A stretch of DNA of 64,000 nt, from NCBI RefSeq assembly GCF_014207355.1, contig NZ_JACHEF010000001.1, positions 920,002 through 984,001 of the forward strand. The letters are read 5' to 3'. The DNA comes from Mesorhizobium sangaii (GTDB lineage: Bacteria; Pseudomonadota; Alphaproteobacteria; Rhizobiales; Rhizobiaceae). The stretch's first letter is position 1. Each line of letters opens with the position of its first letter. Positions 57,010-64,000 of this stretch are shown here, piece after piece. The position numbers were made by a program, and so were the translations under genes. The notes below the pieces were generated by a model. It was not told the DNA's origin and did no database searches. It saw only the letters and a program-made list of their open reading frames with translations.

Positions 57010-57936
57010 ATGAATTTGACCCTCACGCAGCTGCGTTATCTGGTCGCCGTTGCGCGTCATGGCAGCGTCACTGGCGCCGCAAAGATGTTGAACGTTTCGC
57101 AGCCTTCGATTTCGGTGGCCATCGACGCCGTCGAAAAGAATTTCGGCCAGAAGCTGTTCGTCCGCCAGCGCGGCAGCGGCGTTTCGCCGACATCGTTCGG
57201 TCGGGCTGTCGTGGCGAAGGCAAGACAGGTTCTCACCGAAACGGACGAACTCGTGGGCCTTGGTTCAGGCAAATCGGCCGTCGGCGGTGAACTGGTGCTG
57301 GGATGTTTCGAGGACCTGGCGCCTTTCTTCGCGCCGGCTCTTATCCGCGCCTTCTCCGAACGCTATCCGGCTGTGAAAATCGTCGTTCGCGACGAGACGT
57401 TCGAAACGCTCGGGCGGCGGCTCAGCGATGCCGCCATCGATCTCGGCCTCACCTACGACCTCAGCCTGCCGACACATTTCGCCCGTATCCTGCTGCGCGA
57501 ACTTCGGCCGCATGCGATGTTGCCGGCCGGCCATGCCCTTGCGGGTCGTTCCGAGGTGAGCCTTGCGGATCTGGCCGCCTATCCGCTGATCACGACAGAC
57601 CAGCCGCACAGCTGGCAGCACATGCTCGACCTGTTCCGCAGCCGCGGCCTCTCCCCGGTGGCCGACACAACGACGAGTTCGTTCGAACTCCAGCGCAGCA
57701 TGGTCGCCAATGGCTTCGGCGTCGCCGTCAGCTACACCCGCCCGCATGGCGACCGCAGCTATGACGGCCTGCCGCTCCTCTGCAAGCGGCTGTCTGATCC
57801 GCTGCCCCTGCAGCGGATCCTGCTCACCTATGACACGCACCAGCGCGTCTCGAACGCGGCGCTGGCATTCATCGACGTGGCCAAGGTCTGGTTCGCCTCT
57901 CATGACATCTTCGCGTCCGCAAGCGAGACTGCTTGA
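57010..57936 (+). CDS. LysR-type transcriptional regulator
   Basis: A 308-residue LysR protein. The N-terminal helix-turn-helix is GAAKMLNVSQPSISVAIDA, and the ligand domain carries VLGCFEDLAPFFAPALIRAF and TYDLSLPTHFARI. It is divergent from the PhyH gene, the typical arrangement for LysR control of a neighbour; the intergenic 88 bases are AT-rich (AGTAAAATAATAACTT). The ligand is unknown. Confidence 0.95.
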   Translation: MNLTLTQLRYLVAVARHGSVTGAAKMLNVSQPSISVAIDAVEKNFGQKLFVRQRGSGVSPTSFGRAVVAKARQVLTETDELVGLGSGKSAVGGELVLGCFEDLAPFFAPALIRAFSERYPAVKIVVRDETFETLGRRLSDAAIDLGLTYDLSLPTHFARILLRELRPHAMLPAGHALAGRSEVSLADLAAYPLITTDQPHSWQHMLDLFRSRGLSPVADTTTSSFELQRSMVANGFGVAVSYTRPHGDRSYDGLPLLCKRLSDPLPLQRILLTYDTHQRVSNAALAFIDVAKVWFASHDIFASASETA

Positions 57937-57967
57937 CGGCCTTCCAGTCTGCTGCCAATCCAGCGGG

Positions 57968-58951
57968 ATGGAACCGATCCAGTCGAAAGCGGCCCAGGGC
58001 CGTGTCGCCGATGCACCGAACGGCCATTGGGTCTATCGCGTGCTGCCGCGCTCGATATGGCCCTATGCGCAGCTTGCCCGGTGGGACAGGCCGATCGGCT
58101 GGCAATTGCTTTTGTGGCCGTGCTGGTGGTCGGCGGCACTTGCGGCGAGCGCCTATCCGCGTCCCGGCGATCCACTGCTCTCGCTGCTGCCGGCGCCATT
58201 GTATCTCGTGCTGTTCCTGATCGGCGCCATCGCCATGCGCGGCGCCGGCTGCACCTACAACGACCTCGTCGACGAGGACATCGACAACAAGGTCGAGCGG
58301 ACGCGGTCGCGACCGCTGCCTTCGGGCAAGACCACGCGCCGGCGGGCATGGGTGTTTCTCGTCCTGCAGGCACTGGTCGGCCTGGTGGTGCTCATACAGT
58401 TCAACAGTTTCGCCATTCTGCTCGGTATCTGTTCGCTGGCCATCGTCGCCGTCTATCCGTTCATGAAGCGGATAACCAACTGGCCGCAACTGGTTCTCGG
58501 CCTTGCCTTTTCCTGGGGTGCACTGATGGGATGGGCGGTCGAGTTCGGCGATCTCGATGGGCCCGCCATCATGCTCTATATCGGCTCGATCCTGTGGGTG
58601 ATCGGCTATGACACGATCTATGCGCATCAGGACAAAGAAGATGACGCCATTGTCGGCGTGCGCTCGACGGCGCGCCTGTTTGGCGACAACACCAAATCAT
58701 GGCTTGTCGGGCTCTATGGCGGCACGCTTGTCTGCTTCGCCATCGCCTTCGCGTCCGCGCAGGCTCCGGTGGTGGCGCTGGCAGGATTGATCGCCGCCGG
58801 CGCCCATATGGCCCGGCAGATCGCCGTGCTGGATATCGACAATCCGGACCAGTGCCTGCGGCTGTTCCGGTCGAACAACCAGGTCGGCTGGCTGATCTTT
58901 CTTGGCCTGATCGGCGGCGCTGTGTGGGTGGCGCTGAAGCCGCTGGTTTAG
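57968..58951 (+). CDS. ubiA: 4-hydroxybenzoate octaprenyltransferase
   Basis: Attaches the polyprenyl tail in ubiquinone synthesis. The 327-residue membrane enzyme has the first Asp-rich motif GCTYNDLVDEDIDNKVERTR (exactly 20) and the second YDTIYAHQDKEDD, typical of UbiA. About eight membrane segments. ATG 57968 lies 31 bases after the LysR stop with GGGATG nearby; the frame is open upstream, inside the LysR gene in another frame. Confidence 0.96.
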   Translation: MEPIQSKAAQGRVADAPNGHWVYRVLPRSIWPYAQLARWDRPIGWQLLLWPCWWSAALAASAYPRPGDPLLSLLPAPLYLVLFLIGAIAMRGAGCTYNDLVDEDIDNKVERTRSRPLPSGKTTRRRAWVFLVLQALVGLVVLIQFNSFAILLGICSLAIVAVYPFMKRITNWPQLVLGLAFSWGALMGWAVEFGDLDGPAIMLYIGSILWVIGYDTIYAHQDKEDDAIVGVRSTARLFGDNTKSWLVGLYGGTLVCFAIAFASAQAPVVALAGLIAAGAHMARQIAVLDIDNPDQCLRLFRSNNQVGWLIFLGLIGGAVWVALKPLV

Positions 58952-59002
58952 CGGCTTTTTCCTTCTCCCCTTGTGAAGAAGGAAGGACGCGCCAAGCTCT
59001 TG

Positions 59003-59569
59003 CTATTCGCGCGAAATGATCTCCTGGCCGTCGATGACCAGCCTGAGACCGAGATCGCCGGCCCTGCGGCGGGCGAGGAAGCGCGGGCGGCGCATGTTCG
59101 AAACGCGGCCCTTGCGACGATCCTGCGGCGGCAGCGTCTTGATGGCGGCGCCGAGCGATTCTTCCAGGGTACGGGCAACGCCGTCCGATTCGATCAAGAG
59201 CATCGGCAGACGGTAGGCGTCGGCCCAGGCGCGCCAGTCGGCGGCGACATCTTCGAGATCGTCGGCCACCAGCAGCGGCACCGACAGCATCGGATCGTTG
59301 TGCAGGAGTTCCAGCGTCACCGTGACATTGCCGTCCGGATCCTCCATCGCACGGGCGGCAACGCCGCGAAACGCATTGGCTGGCAGCGCGATGATCGCCG
59401 GCAAGCCGCTCATCTCGAGCATGCGGCGGATCACGGCGCCCCGCTTGTCGATGGTAAAGGTCACGTCGCCGTAGTCGTCGCGTGTGGCGTAGCTGACCAC
59501 TTGCGGCAGGCGAAATGGGTCGAGACGCATGTTGCGTCCCGCCCAGACTGGCTTCAGTCCGGTGTTCAT
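59003..59569 (-). CDS. DUF6101 family protein
   Basis: A 188-residue cytoplasmic protein of the DUF6101 family. It has MRLDPFRLPQVVSYATRDDY near the N-terminus, LPANAFRGVAARAMED, and LLHNDPMLSVPLLVADD. A basic region near the C-terminus (KGRVSNMRRPRFLARRRAGD) is notable. Function unknown. It is convergent with ubiA. Confidence 0.82.
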   Translation of the reverse strand: MNTGLKPVWAGRNMRLDPFRLPQVVSYATRDDYGDVTFTIDKRGAVIRRMLEMSGLPAIIALPANAFRGVAARAMEDPDGNVTVTLELLHNDPMLSVPLLVADDLEDVAADWRAWADAYRLPMLLIESDGVARTLEESLGAAIKTLPPQDRRKGRVSNMRRPRFLARRRAGDLGLRLVIDGQEIISRE

Positions 59570-59754
59570 AGAGTGCCTTCCTGTCTGTCTCCTGAGAGCC
59601 GGTGTCCGGTTCTCTCCGGGCCGGTTTTTCCAGCCTCGTTTGTGAGCAGACAGTAGCGCGGGCTCCTTACCGCCCCGCTTAAGAAAGTCGGTTAAATTTT
59701 GCTGATCTGCGGGATGGTTATCGGAATGCCACCAGCCACAAGATGCCGAAAGGA

Positions 59755-61185
59755 TCAGATAACCTTACCGGGATTCATGATGCCGGCCGGGTCGAAGGCA
59801 GCCTTGACCCGGCGCATCAGGTCGATCGCCATCGGTGGCGCGGTGGCGATCAGTTCGTCGCGCTTCAACTGGCCGATGCCGTGCTCGGCCGAGATCGAAC
59901 CGTGCAGGCTGCGCACCACGTCGTGCACCGCCTTGTTCATCGGATGATAGAGAGCGAGAAACGCCTCGTCGTCGCCGTCGACGGGCCGCGAGATGTTATA
60001 GTGCAGATTGCCGTCACCCATATGGCCGAAGCAGACCACGCGGGCGCCGGCGCTCACCGACGCCACCGCCCCGGCCGCCTCCTCGATGAAGCGCGGGATC
60101 GAAGCGATCGGCACGGAAATGTCGTGCTTGATCGAAGCGCCCTCCGGCTTCTGAGCCTCGGGCAGCACTTCGCGGAAGTTCCAGAAGGCATCGCCCTGCC
60201 CAAGACTTGCGGCAATGACGGCGTCGCCGACGAATTCCTGTCCGAGACCAGCCGAGAGCACCTCCTCGATCAATGCCCGCGAATCCTCCGATGAGCGGCC
60301 GGACGAAATCTGCATCAGCACATACCACGGCCAATCTTCGATCAGCGGCCGCGTCACACCCTGGGCATGCGCCAGGGTGAAGTCGTACGGGCGCTTGCCG
60401 ATCAGTTCGAAGGCGGTGAGCGCTGCCCCGGCGCGGTCCATCGCCAGGCTGAACAGAGAGAGCACTGCTTGCGGCGACGACAGGCCGACGAAAGCCACCT
60501 CGCGTCCCTTTGGTTTCGGGAACAGCTTGAGCACGGCGGCGGTGATGACGCCGAGCGTGCCTTCGGCGCCGACGAACAGGTTCTTCAGATCGTAACCGGT
60601 GTTGTCCTTCTTCAGCTTGCGCAAATCGTCGAACACCTCGCCGGTCGGCAGCACCACTTCAACCCCAAGGCAGAGTTCGCGCGCATTGCCGTAGGCAAGC
60701 ACGCCGGTGCCGCCGGCATTGGACGACAGGTTGCCGCCGATCTGGCAGGAGCCTTGCGCGGCCAGCGACAGCGGAAACAGCCGGTCGGCACCATCAGCCG
60801 CTTCCTGCAGCGTCTGCAGGATGACGCCGGCCTCGACCGTCACCGTGTTGGACAGGACATCGATCTCGCGGATGCGGTTCAGCCGCGACAGCGACAGCAC
60901 GATCTCGCGGCCGGATCTGTCCGGCACCTGGGCCCCGACCAGCCCGGTGTTGCCGCTTTGCGGGACGATTGGCGTTCCCGTCTCGGTCGCCAGCCGCATG
61001 ATCTGACTGACTTCCTCAACGCTGCCCGGCCGCAGCACCAGCGACGTCGCACCATGCCAAAGCCCGCGCCGCTCCGTGAGGTAAGGCGCGATATCCTGCT
61101 GGTCGCGCAGCGCGTATTTGTCACCGACAATCGCCGCGAAGCGATCGATGAGAGCGGGATCGAGTTTCTCTGAGATTTCGGTCAT
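59755..61185 (-). CDS. FAD-linked oxidase (D-2-hydroxyacid dehydrogenase-like)
   Basis: A 476-residue FAD enzyme of the GlcD/D-lactate/D-2-hydroxyglutarate dehydrogenase class. The FAD-binding N-terminal part shows PQSGNTGLVGAQVP, GGNLSSNAGGTGVLAYGNA and GAEGTLGVITAAVLKLFPKP, and the C-terminal cap has VVCFGHMGDGNLHYNISRPV and SISAEHGIGQLKR. Likely oxidises a D-2-hydroxyacid; which one is not readable. It lies 8 bases downstream of the threonylcarbamoyl-AMP synthase gene stop on the same strand. Confidence 0.94.
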   Translation of the reverse strand: MTEISEKLDPALIDRFAAIVGDKYALRDQQDIAPYLTERRGLWHGATSLVLRPGSVEEVSQIMRLATETGTPIVPQSGNTGLVGAQVPDRSGREIVLSLSRLNRIREIDVLSNTVTVEAGVILQTLQEAADGADRLFPLSLAAQGSCQIGGNLSSNAGGTGVLAYGNARELCLGVEVVLPTGEVFDDLRKLKKDNTGYDLKNLFVGAEGTLGVITAAVLKLFPKPKGREVAFVGLSSPQAVLSLFSLAMDRAGAALTAFELIGKRPYDFTLAHAQGVTRPLIEDWPWYVLMQISSGRSSEDSRALIEEVLSAGLGQEFVGDAVIAASLGQGDAFWNFREVLPEAQKPEGASIKHDISVPIASIPRFIEEAAGAVASVSAGARVVCFGHMGDGNLHYNISRPVDGDDEAFLALYHPMNKAVHDVVRSLHGSISAEHGIGQLKRDELIATAPPMAIDLMRRVKAAFDPAGIMNPGKVI

Positions 61186-61193
61186 GGGGAAAA

Positions 61194-62174
61194 CTATGTT
61201 GCTGCCAAGATGTTGTCACGAGGGGCGGCGGCACGCGAGAGCCGATCGTTGATCGCCTCGCCAAGCCCGTCGAAGGGAACCGGCTCGACGGCGATGATCC
61301 GTGCGCCGCTGCTGTCGAGTATCTGCATATAGGCGAAAAGATTGCTCGCCGCTTCGCGTAGGTCACCTGTCTCGGACAGGTTGAGGAACGCTGCGGCCAG
61401 TCGCCAGCCATCGGCTCGCTCGCTGCCGAAGCCGAGTAGTGCTTCGCCCTCGCCGACTGTCCCGGCGTTGAGCCGCATCGCGGCACCCGGTGCATAGTGC
61501 GAGGCAAGCATGCCCGGCGCCTCGACGCCGGCGGCACCGCCACGCAACAGCTCCATGCCGATGGCCGCCTCGATATCTTCGGCTGCAATGCCGCCGGGCC
61601 GGAGCAGCCGCAATCTTTCGCCTTCGGCCTTGACGATGGTCGATTCCAGCCCGACCGGCGTCGCCCCGCCATCGACCACAAGCTTTATGCGTGCACCGAG
61701 ATCCGCCGCCACCGCTTGCGCCGTCGTCGCGCTGATCTTGCCGGATGAATTGGCGCTGGGTGCGGCAAGCGGGCGGCCAAGCCGGGCGATGAGGTCGCCG
61801 CCAAAGCCTCTTGGCATGCGCAAGGCAATCGTATCGAGCCCGGCCGTGACCAGCGGGTGGATGCCGTTGCCGGGCCGCTGCGGCAGCACCAGCGTCAGCG
61901 GACCCGGCCAGAACGCAAGCGCCAGTTGCTTTGACAGCGGATCAAACAGCGCAATGCGCTCGGCCATCGCCATGTCCGCGACATGGGCAATCAGCGGGTT
62001 GAAGCGGGGCCGTCCTTTGGCTTCGAAAATGCGCGCCACGCCGATGCCGTTGGTGGCGTCGCCGGCAAGCCCATAGACGGTTTCTGTCGGGATGGCGACG
62101 ACATCGCCGCCCCTGAGCAGCGCCAGCGCCCGCTCCAGCGCCTCGCCGACGGCAAGTATTTCAGCCACTCTCAT
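61194..62174 (-). CDS. L-threonylcarbamoyladenylate synthase (Sua5-type)
   Basis: Makes threonylcarbamoyl-AMP for the t6A37 modification of ANN-decoding tRNAs. The 326-residue protein has the YrdC domain (1-200) with VVAIPTETVYGLAGDATN, KGRPRFNPLIAHV, PLAAPSANSSGKISAT and VDGGATPVGLESTIV, plus the C-terminal Sua5 domain. GTG at 62177, ATG at 62174 or GTG at 62165 could start translation; the AGAGG site favours one of the latter two. Confidence 0.94.
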   Translation of the reverse strand: MRVAEILAVGEALERALALLRGGDVVAIPTETVYGLAGDATNGIGVARIFEAKGRPRFNPLIAHVADMAMAERIALFDPLSKQLALAFWPGPLTLVLPQRPGNGIHPLVTAGLDTIALRMPRGFGGDLIARLGRPLAAPSANSSGKISATTAQAVAADLGARIKLVVDGGATPVGLESTIVKAEGERLRLLRPGGIAAEDIEAAIGMELLRGGAAGVEAPGMLASHYAPGAAMRLNAGTVGEGEALLGFGSERADGWRLAAAFLNLSETGDLREAASNLFAYMQILDSSGARIIAVEPVPFDGLGEAINDRLSRAAAPRDNILAAT

Positions 62175-62362
62175 CACCTCTCAGATGCCGGCTGCGTAGT
62201 ACGATGGCGGCTGTTGGGCAAGTCGACTGTTGAGGCAAGTCGCTGTTGGGTAATCTGGGCATTGGCGATTTATCAATCGCTAAAATGCTATGTTCCAGCG
62301 AAAGCCGGCATCAATTCCGGCCCGCTACTGTGCGGCTGCTGAGGCAAAGGGGAGCGATCATC

Positions 62363-62887
62363 GTGTCTGTGCGTATGCTGCTGGGGCTTGTTCTTGCGGT
62401 GACGACCGGCGGGGCACAGGCCTCGTCGCTGGTTTTTCCCGGCGTGCCTTCCTCGACACCATCCATCATCAAGCTCGATGCCGCCAAGCCGCTGAAGACC
62501 GCCGACGCCGCCAAGGCCAGCAATGTGCAGTCGGTGGTGGGGCTCGGCGAAGCGCAGCCCGACGTCACTTATGAAAAGGTGTCGGCGATCACGGACAAGC
62601 CCGGGGCCAGCCATGGGTTTGAGCAGAACCCGATGGTCATTCGCGGGGGTGTGGTCGGTCCCGCCTTCTCTGCGCCGGCGCCAAGCGCCGCGGCGGCGAA
62701 AGCCGCAGCTCCAGAGACGGGAACCGCGCCTGCGACGGGCACCACACCGGCGACGGGTACCGCACCGGCGACGGCTACGGCCTCAGCCGCCCCCGCGGGA
62801 GACGCCGGGACAAACTCGGCCTTGCCACCGAAAGCACCCGCACGAGCAACAACCCAGCCCGTTCGTGGGGTCAGCAAGGTCAATTAG
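62363..62887 (+). CDS. Exported Ala/Pro/Thr-rich protein
   Basis: A 174-residue protein with a signal peptide (cleavage near AQASS) and a disordered Ala/Pro/Thr-rich second half. Its C-terminal region holds four in-frame 18-bp repeats coding for variants of ATGTAP. The first half (GLGEAQPDVTYEKVSAITDK) has no recognised domain. Start GTG 62363 follows GGGGAG; an ATG at 62375 is a second choice. No function known. Confidence 0.75.
   Translation: MSVRMLLGLVLAVTTGGAQASSLVFPGVPSSTPSIIKLDAAKPLKTADAAKASNVQSVVGLGEAQPDVTYEKVSAITDKPGASHGFEQNPMVIRGGVVGPAFSAPAPSAAAAKAAAPETGTAPATGTTPATGTAPATATASAAPAGDAGTNSALPPKAPARATTQPVRGVSKVN
62714..62785 (+). repeat. 18-bp tandem repeats in the Ala/Pro/Thr linker
   Basis: Four adjacent 18-bp units (62714-62731, 62732-62749, 62750-62767, 62768-62785) built on GCGACGGGTACCGCACCG, with the outer units diverged. 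They expand a disordered segment of the exported protein. Confidence 0.85.
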
Positions 62888-63040
62888 AGGCTGGACTGCG
62901 ACTTGACTGGGGTCGGGCGCCCGGCGCACCATTGGCAGGCAAACTCCGTCTCGGTCCTTTGCCGGTGGCTGCCACTGTCCGAATGTCGTCAAGCGGCCAT
63001 GGTAGACGGGTTTTTGTCGTTCGGGGTAAGGGGGCTGATC

Positions 63041-63430
63041 ATGAGAAAATTCAAAACCGTCACTGCGGCCGGGCTTCTGCTGGTGTCGTTGTTTGGCGCC
63101 GGCGCGGCTCATGCCGATGACATGCTGGGATCCTATGTCGCGCGCATTTCCGAGCGGGATCATCAAGCGAGTGACGGCTATGCGCTGGAGAGTGCGGCGC
63201 AGATGGTGCGGCAGGACCGGGCCAACTGGCACAAATTCCACCGTCGCGACAGCGATGACGAGGGTGACGGCTGGTTCAGGACCAACGACCAGCGCGCCGA
63301 TCTGCAACGCATGCTGGAGCGCTCCGGCGCGATGAGCTCCTCGACCAAGCGCGCCATCGTCAATGGCGAGCCGCTGATCCAGGTCGACGTCTACGAAAAC
63401 AGCGTGCGCGTCAGCATTCTGGAAGACTGA
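63041..63430 (+). CDS. Small exported protein of unknown function
   Basis: A 129-residue protein with a signal peptide (MRKFKTVTAAGLLLVSLFGA, cleavage after AHA) and a hydrophilic mature part including LGSYVARISERDHQASDGYA, NWHKFHRRDSDDEGDGWF and PLIQVDVYENSVRVSILED. No family recognised. The ATG at 63041 has AGGGGG upstream. It precedes the convergent acidic-protein gene. Confidence 0.82.
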   Translation: MRKFKTVTAAGLLLVSLFGAGAAHADDMLGSYVARISERDHQASDGYALESAAQMVRQDRANWHKFHRRDSDDEGDGWFRTNDQRADLQRMLERSGAMSSSTKRAIVNGEPLIQVDVYENSVRVSILED

Positions 63431-63474
63431 CCCAGTCAGCTTCCAGGAAAACTGACCCAGCCGGCATCTGACAG

Positions 63475-63500
63475 AAAAGGGCGGCGCGTCAGCGCCGCCC
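63475..63500 (-). terminator. Rho-independent terminator of the acidic-protein gene
   Basis: On the minus strand a 9-bp perfect GC stem (63492-63500 with 63479-63487, 4-nt loop) is followed by TTTTCTGT. It begins 10 bases after the stop of the acidic-protein gene. Confidence 0.8.
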
Positions 63501-63509
63501 TGTCATCAA

Positions 63510-63848
63510 TCAGGCGGCTTCTTCCTTGTCGTCGTCTTCTTCGGACTCGTCGTCTTCGGATTCTTCTTCGGATTTCTCGTCGTCGCCTTCAGCCTTCACG
63601 CTGTCATCGGCGTCGTCTTCGTCCTCATCGTCTTCTTCGTCTTCATCGTCATCGGAGAGCGTGGCGGCTTCGGCGTCGTCAGACTCTTCGCCTTCTTCAT
63701 CGTCGCCGTCTTCGTCATCATCCGACAGATCGGCCGCTTCGACCGTGGCGGCGGCAGCGTGATCGAGGGCGGTTTCGGAAGCGGATTCAAGCGCCTCGGC
63801 GGGAGCCGGGGTTTCTTCTGTCACTTCGATTTCGTGATCGGAATTCAT
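63510..63848 (-). CDS. Extremely acidic low-complexity protein
   Basis: A 112-residue protein in which I count 59 Asp/Glu and only three Lys and two His. From about residue 40 it is almost continuous Asp/Glu with a few Ser, Gly and Ala (for example SDDDEDGDDEEGEESDD); LSDDDED occurs twice. The ATG at 63848 has an ideal GGAGGC site, and a terminator follows, so it is expressed as a single gene. No family recognised; charged chaperone, histone-mimic or cation-binding roles are only guesses. Confidence 0.8.
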   Translation of the reverse strand: MNSDHEIEVTEETPAPAEALESASETALDHAAAATVEAADLSDDDEDGDDEEGEESDDAEAATLSDDDEDEEDDEDEDDADDSVKAEGDDEKSEEESEDDESEEDDDKEEAA

Positions 63849-63954
63849 GGAAGCCTCCGTGGGTTGGGGAACATGTCCCTTTTGCCACGGAGAGATCATC
63901 GTCATATGACTGTAAGCCGGCTCGAAGGGCCCATCTTCAGAATTTTTCAGGCCT

Positions 63955-64000
63955 CAACCAGCGATCTTCGAGAAGTCCGCGACCTGACCGGTGGCCGCCC
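63955..64000 (-). CDS. C-terminal end of a gene leaving the window
   Basis: An open minus-strand frame of 14 codons (AATGQVADFSKIAG) ends with TGA at 63955. It has the look of a protein C-terminus, but is too short for identification and might be chance. Confidence 0.3.

Overview
The window reads as chromosomal DNA of a GC-rich alphaproteobacterium of the order Hyphomicrobiales, most likely Mesorhizobium or a close relative. The basis is gene content and order: an orphan CcrM-type GANTC methyltransferase, the ctaC-ctaD-ctaB-ctaG-ctaE/DUF983/SURF1/ispH/thrB/rnhA block, the histone-deacetylase-like/xseB/dxs/tlyA block, IalB, DUF1344, DUF2277 and DUF6101 proteins, and short palindromic intergenic repeats of a type common in rhizobia. 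No rRNA, tRNA, integrase, transposase, phage, conjugation or CRISPR element was seen. This is mostly core genome.

Layout. 0-5.4 kb: DciA-like DUF721 protein divergent from mutY and a HAD phosphatase, then ccrM, a second HAD phosphatase and a lipoprotein. 5.4-11.7 kb: a tight four-gene run of thrC, an M16 protease, a GNAT acetyltransferase and a large membrane GGDEF/EAL protein with a degenerate GGDEF site. 11.7-15.2 kb: YqgE/AlgH protein, a DsbD-N domain protein, a peroxiredoxin, a DUF2938 protein, and a histidine-phosphatase gene broken by one amber codon. 15.2-24.9 kb (all minus): the cytochrome aa3 oxidase cluster running into ispH-thrB-rnhA, interrupted by an L,D-transpeptidase gene and strong hairpins. 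25-31 kb: IalB protein whose signal peptide contains perfect tandem repeats, tldD, a Sir2 remnant, a transglutaminase-like cysteine peptidase and an 801-residue caspase-fold protein lacking both catalytic residues. 31-39 kb (mostly minus): RlmD-like methyltransferase, tlyA, dxs, xseB and an HDAC-like deacetylase, with accessory genes (GFA, small exported protein, pirin, DUF2277) placed beside palindromic repeats.

38.8-46.7 kb: a cobalamin riboswitch ahead of bluB, an uncharacterised membrane protein, a TetR/MFS divergent pair with three matching operators, ribB with a degenerate GTP-cyclohydrolase-like domain, aroC, DUF1344 and a Tat-exported beta-carbonic anhydrase. 46.7-57 kb: histidine phosphatase, fabI, DnaJ-like chaperone, an outer-membrane-type lipoprotein, pdxH, enoyl-CoA hydratase plus acyl-CoA dehydrogenase, a cysteine-rich mini-protein, a GH25 muramidase, purD and a PhyH dioxygenase. 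57-64 kb: LysR regulator, ubiA, DUF6101, an FAD-linked 2-hydroxyacid dehydrogenase, threonylcarbamoyl-AMP synthase, two small exported proteins and an extremely acidic 112-residue protein.

Functional links: heme o synthesis, copper insertion and assembly factors sit with the aa3 oxidase subunits; isoprenoid (dxs, ispH), quinone (ubiA) and vitamin (bluB, ribB, pdxH) steps are spread through the window. I found no clearly new multi-gene system. The best leads are the catalytically dead caspase-fold protein, the triple operator, the repeat-expanded IalB signal peptide, the acidic protein and the repeat families that appear to mark gene insertions.
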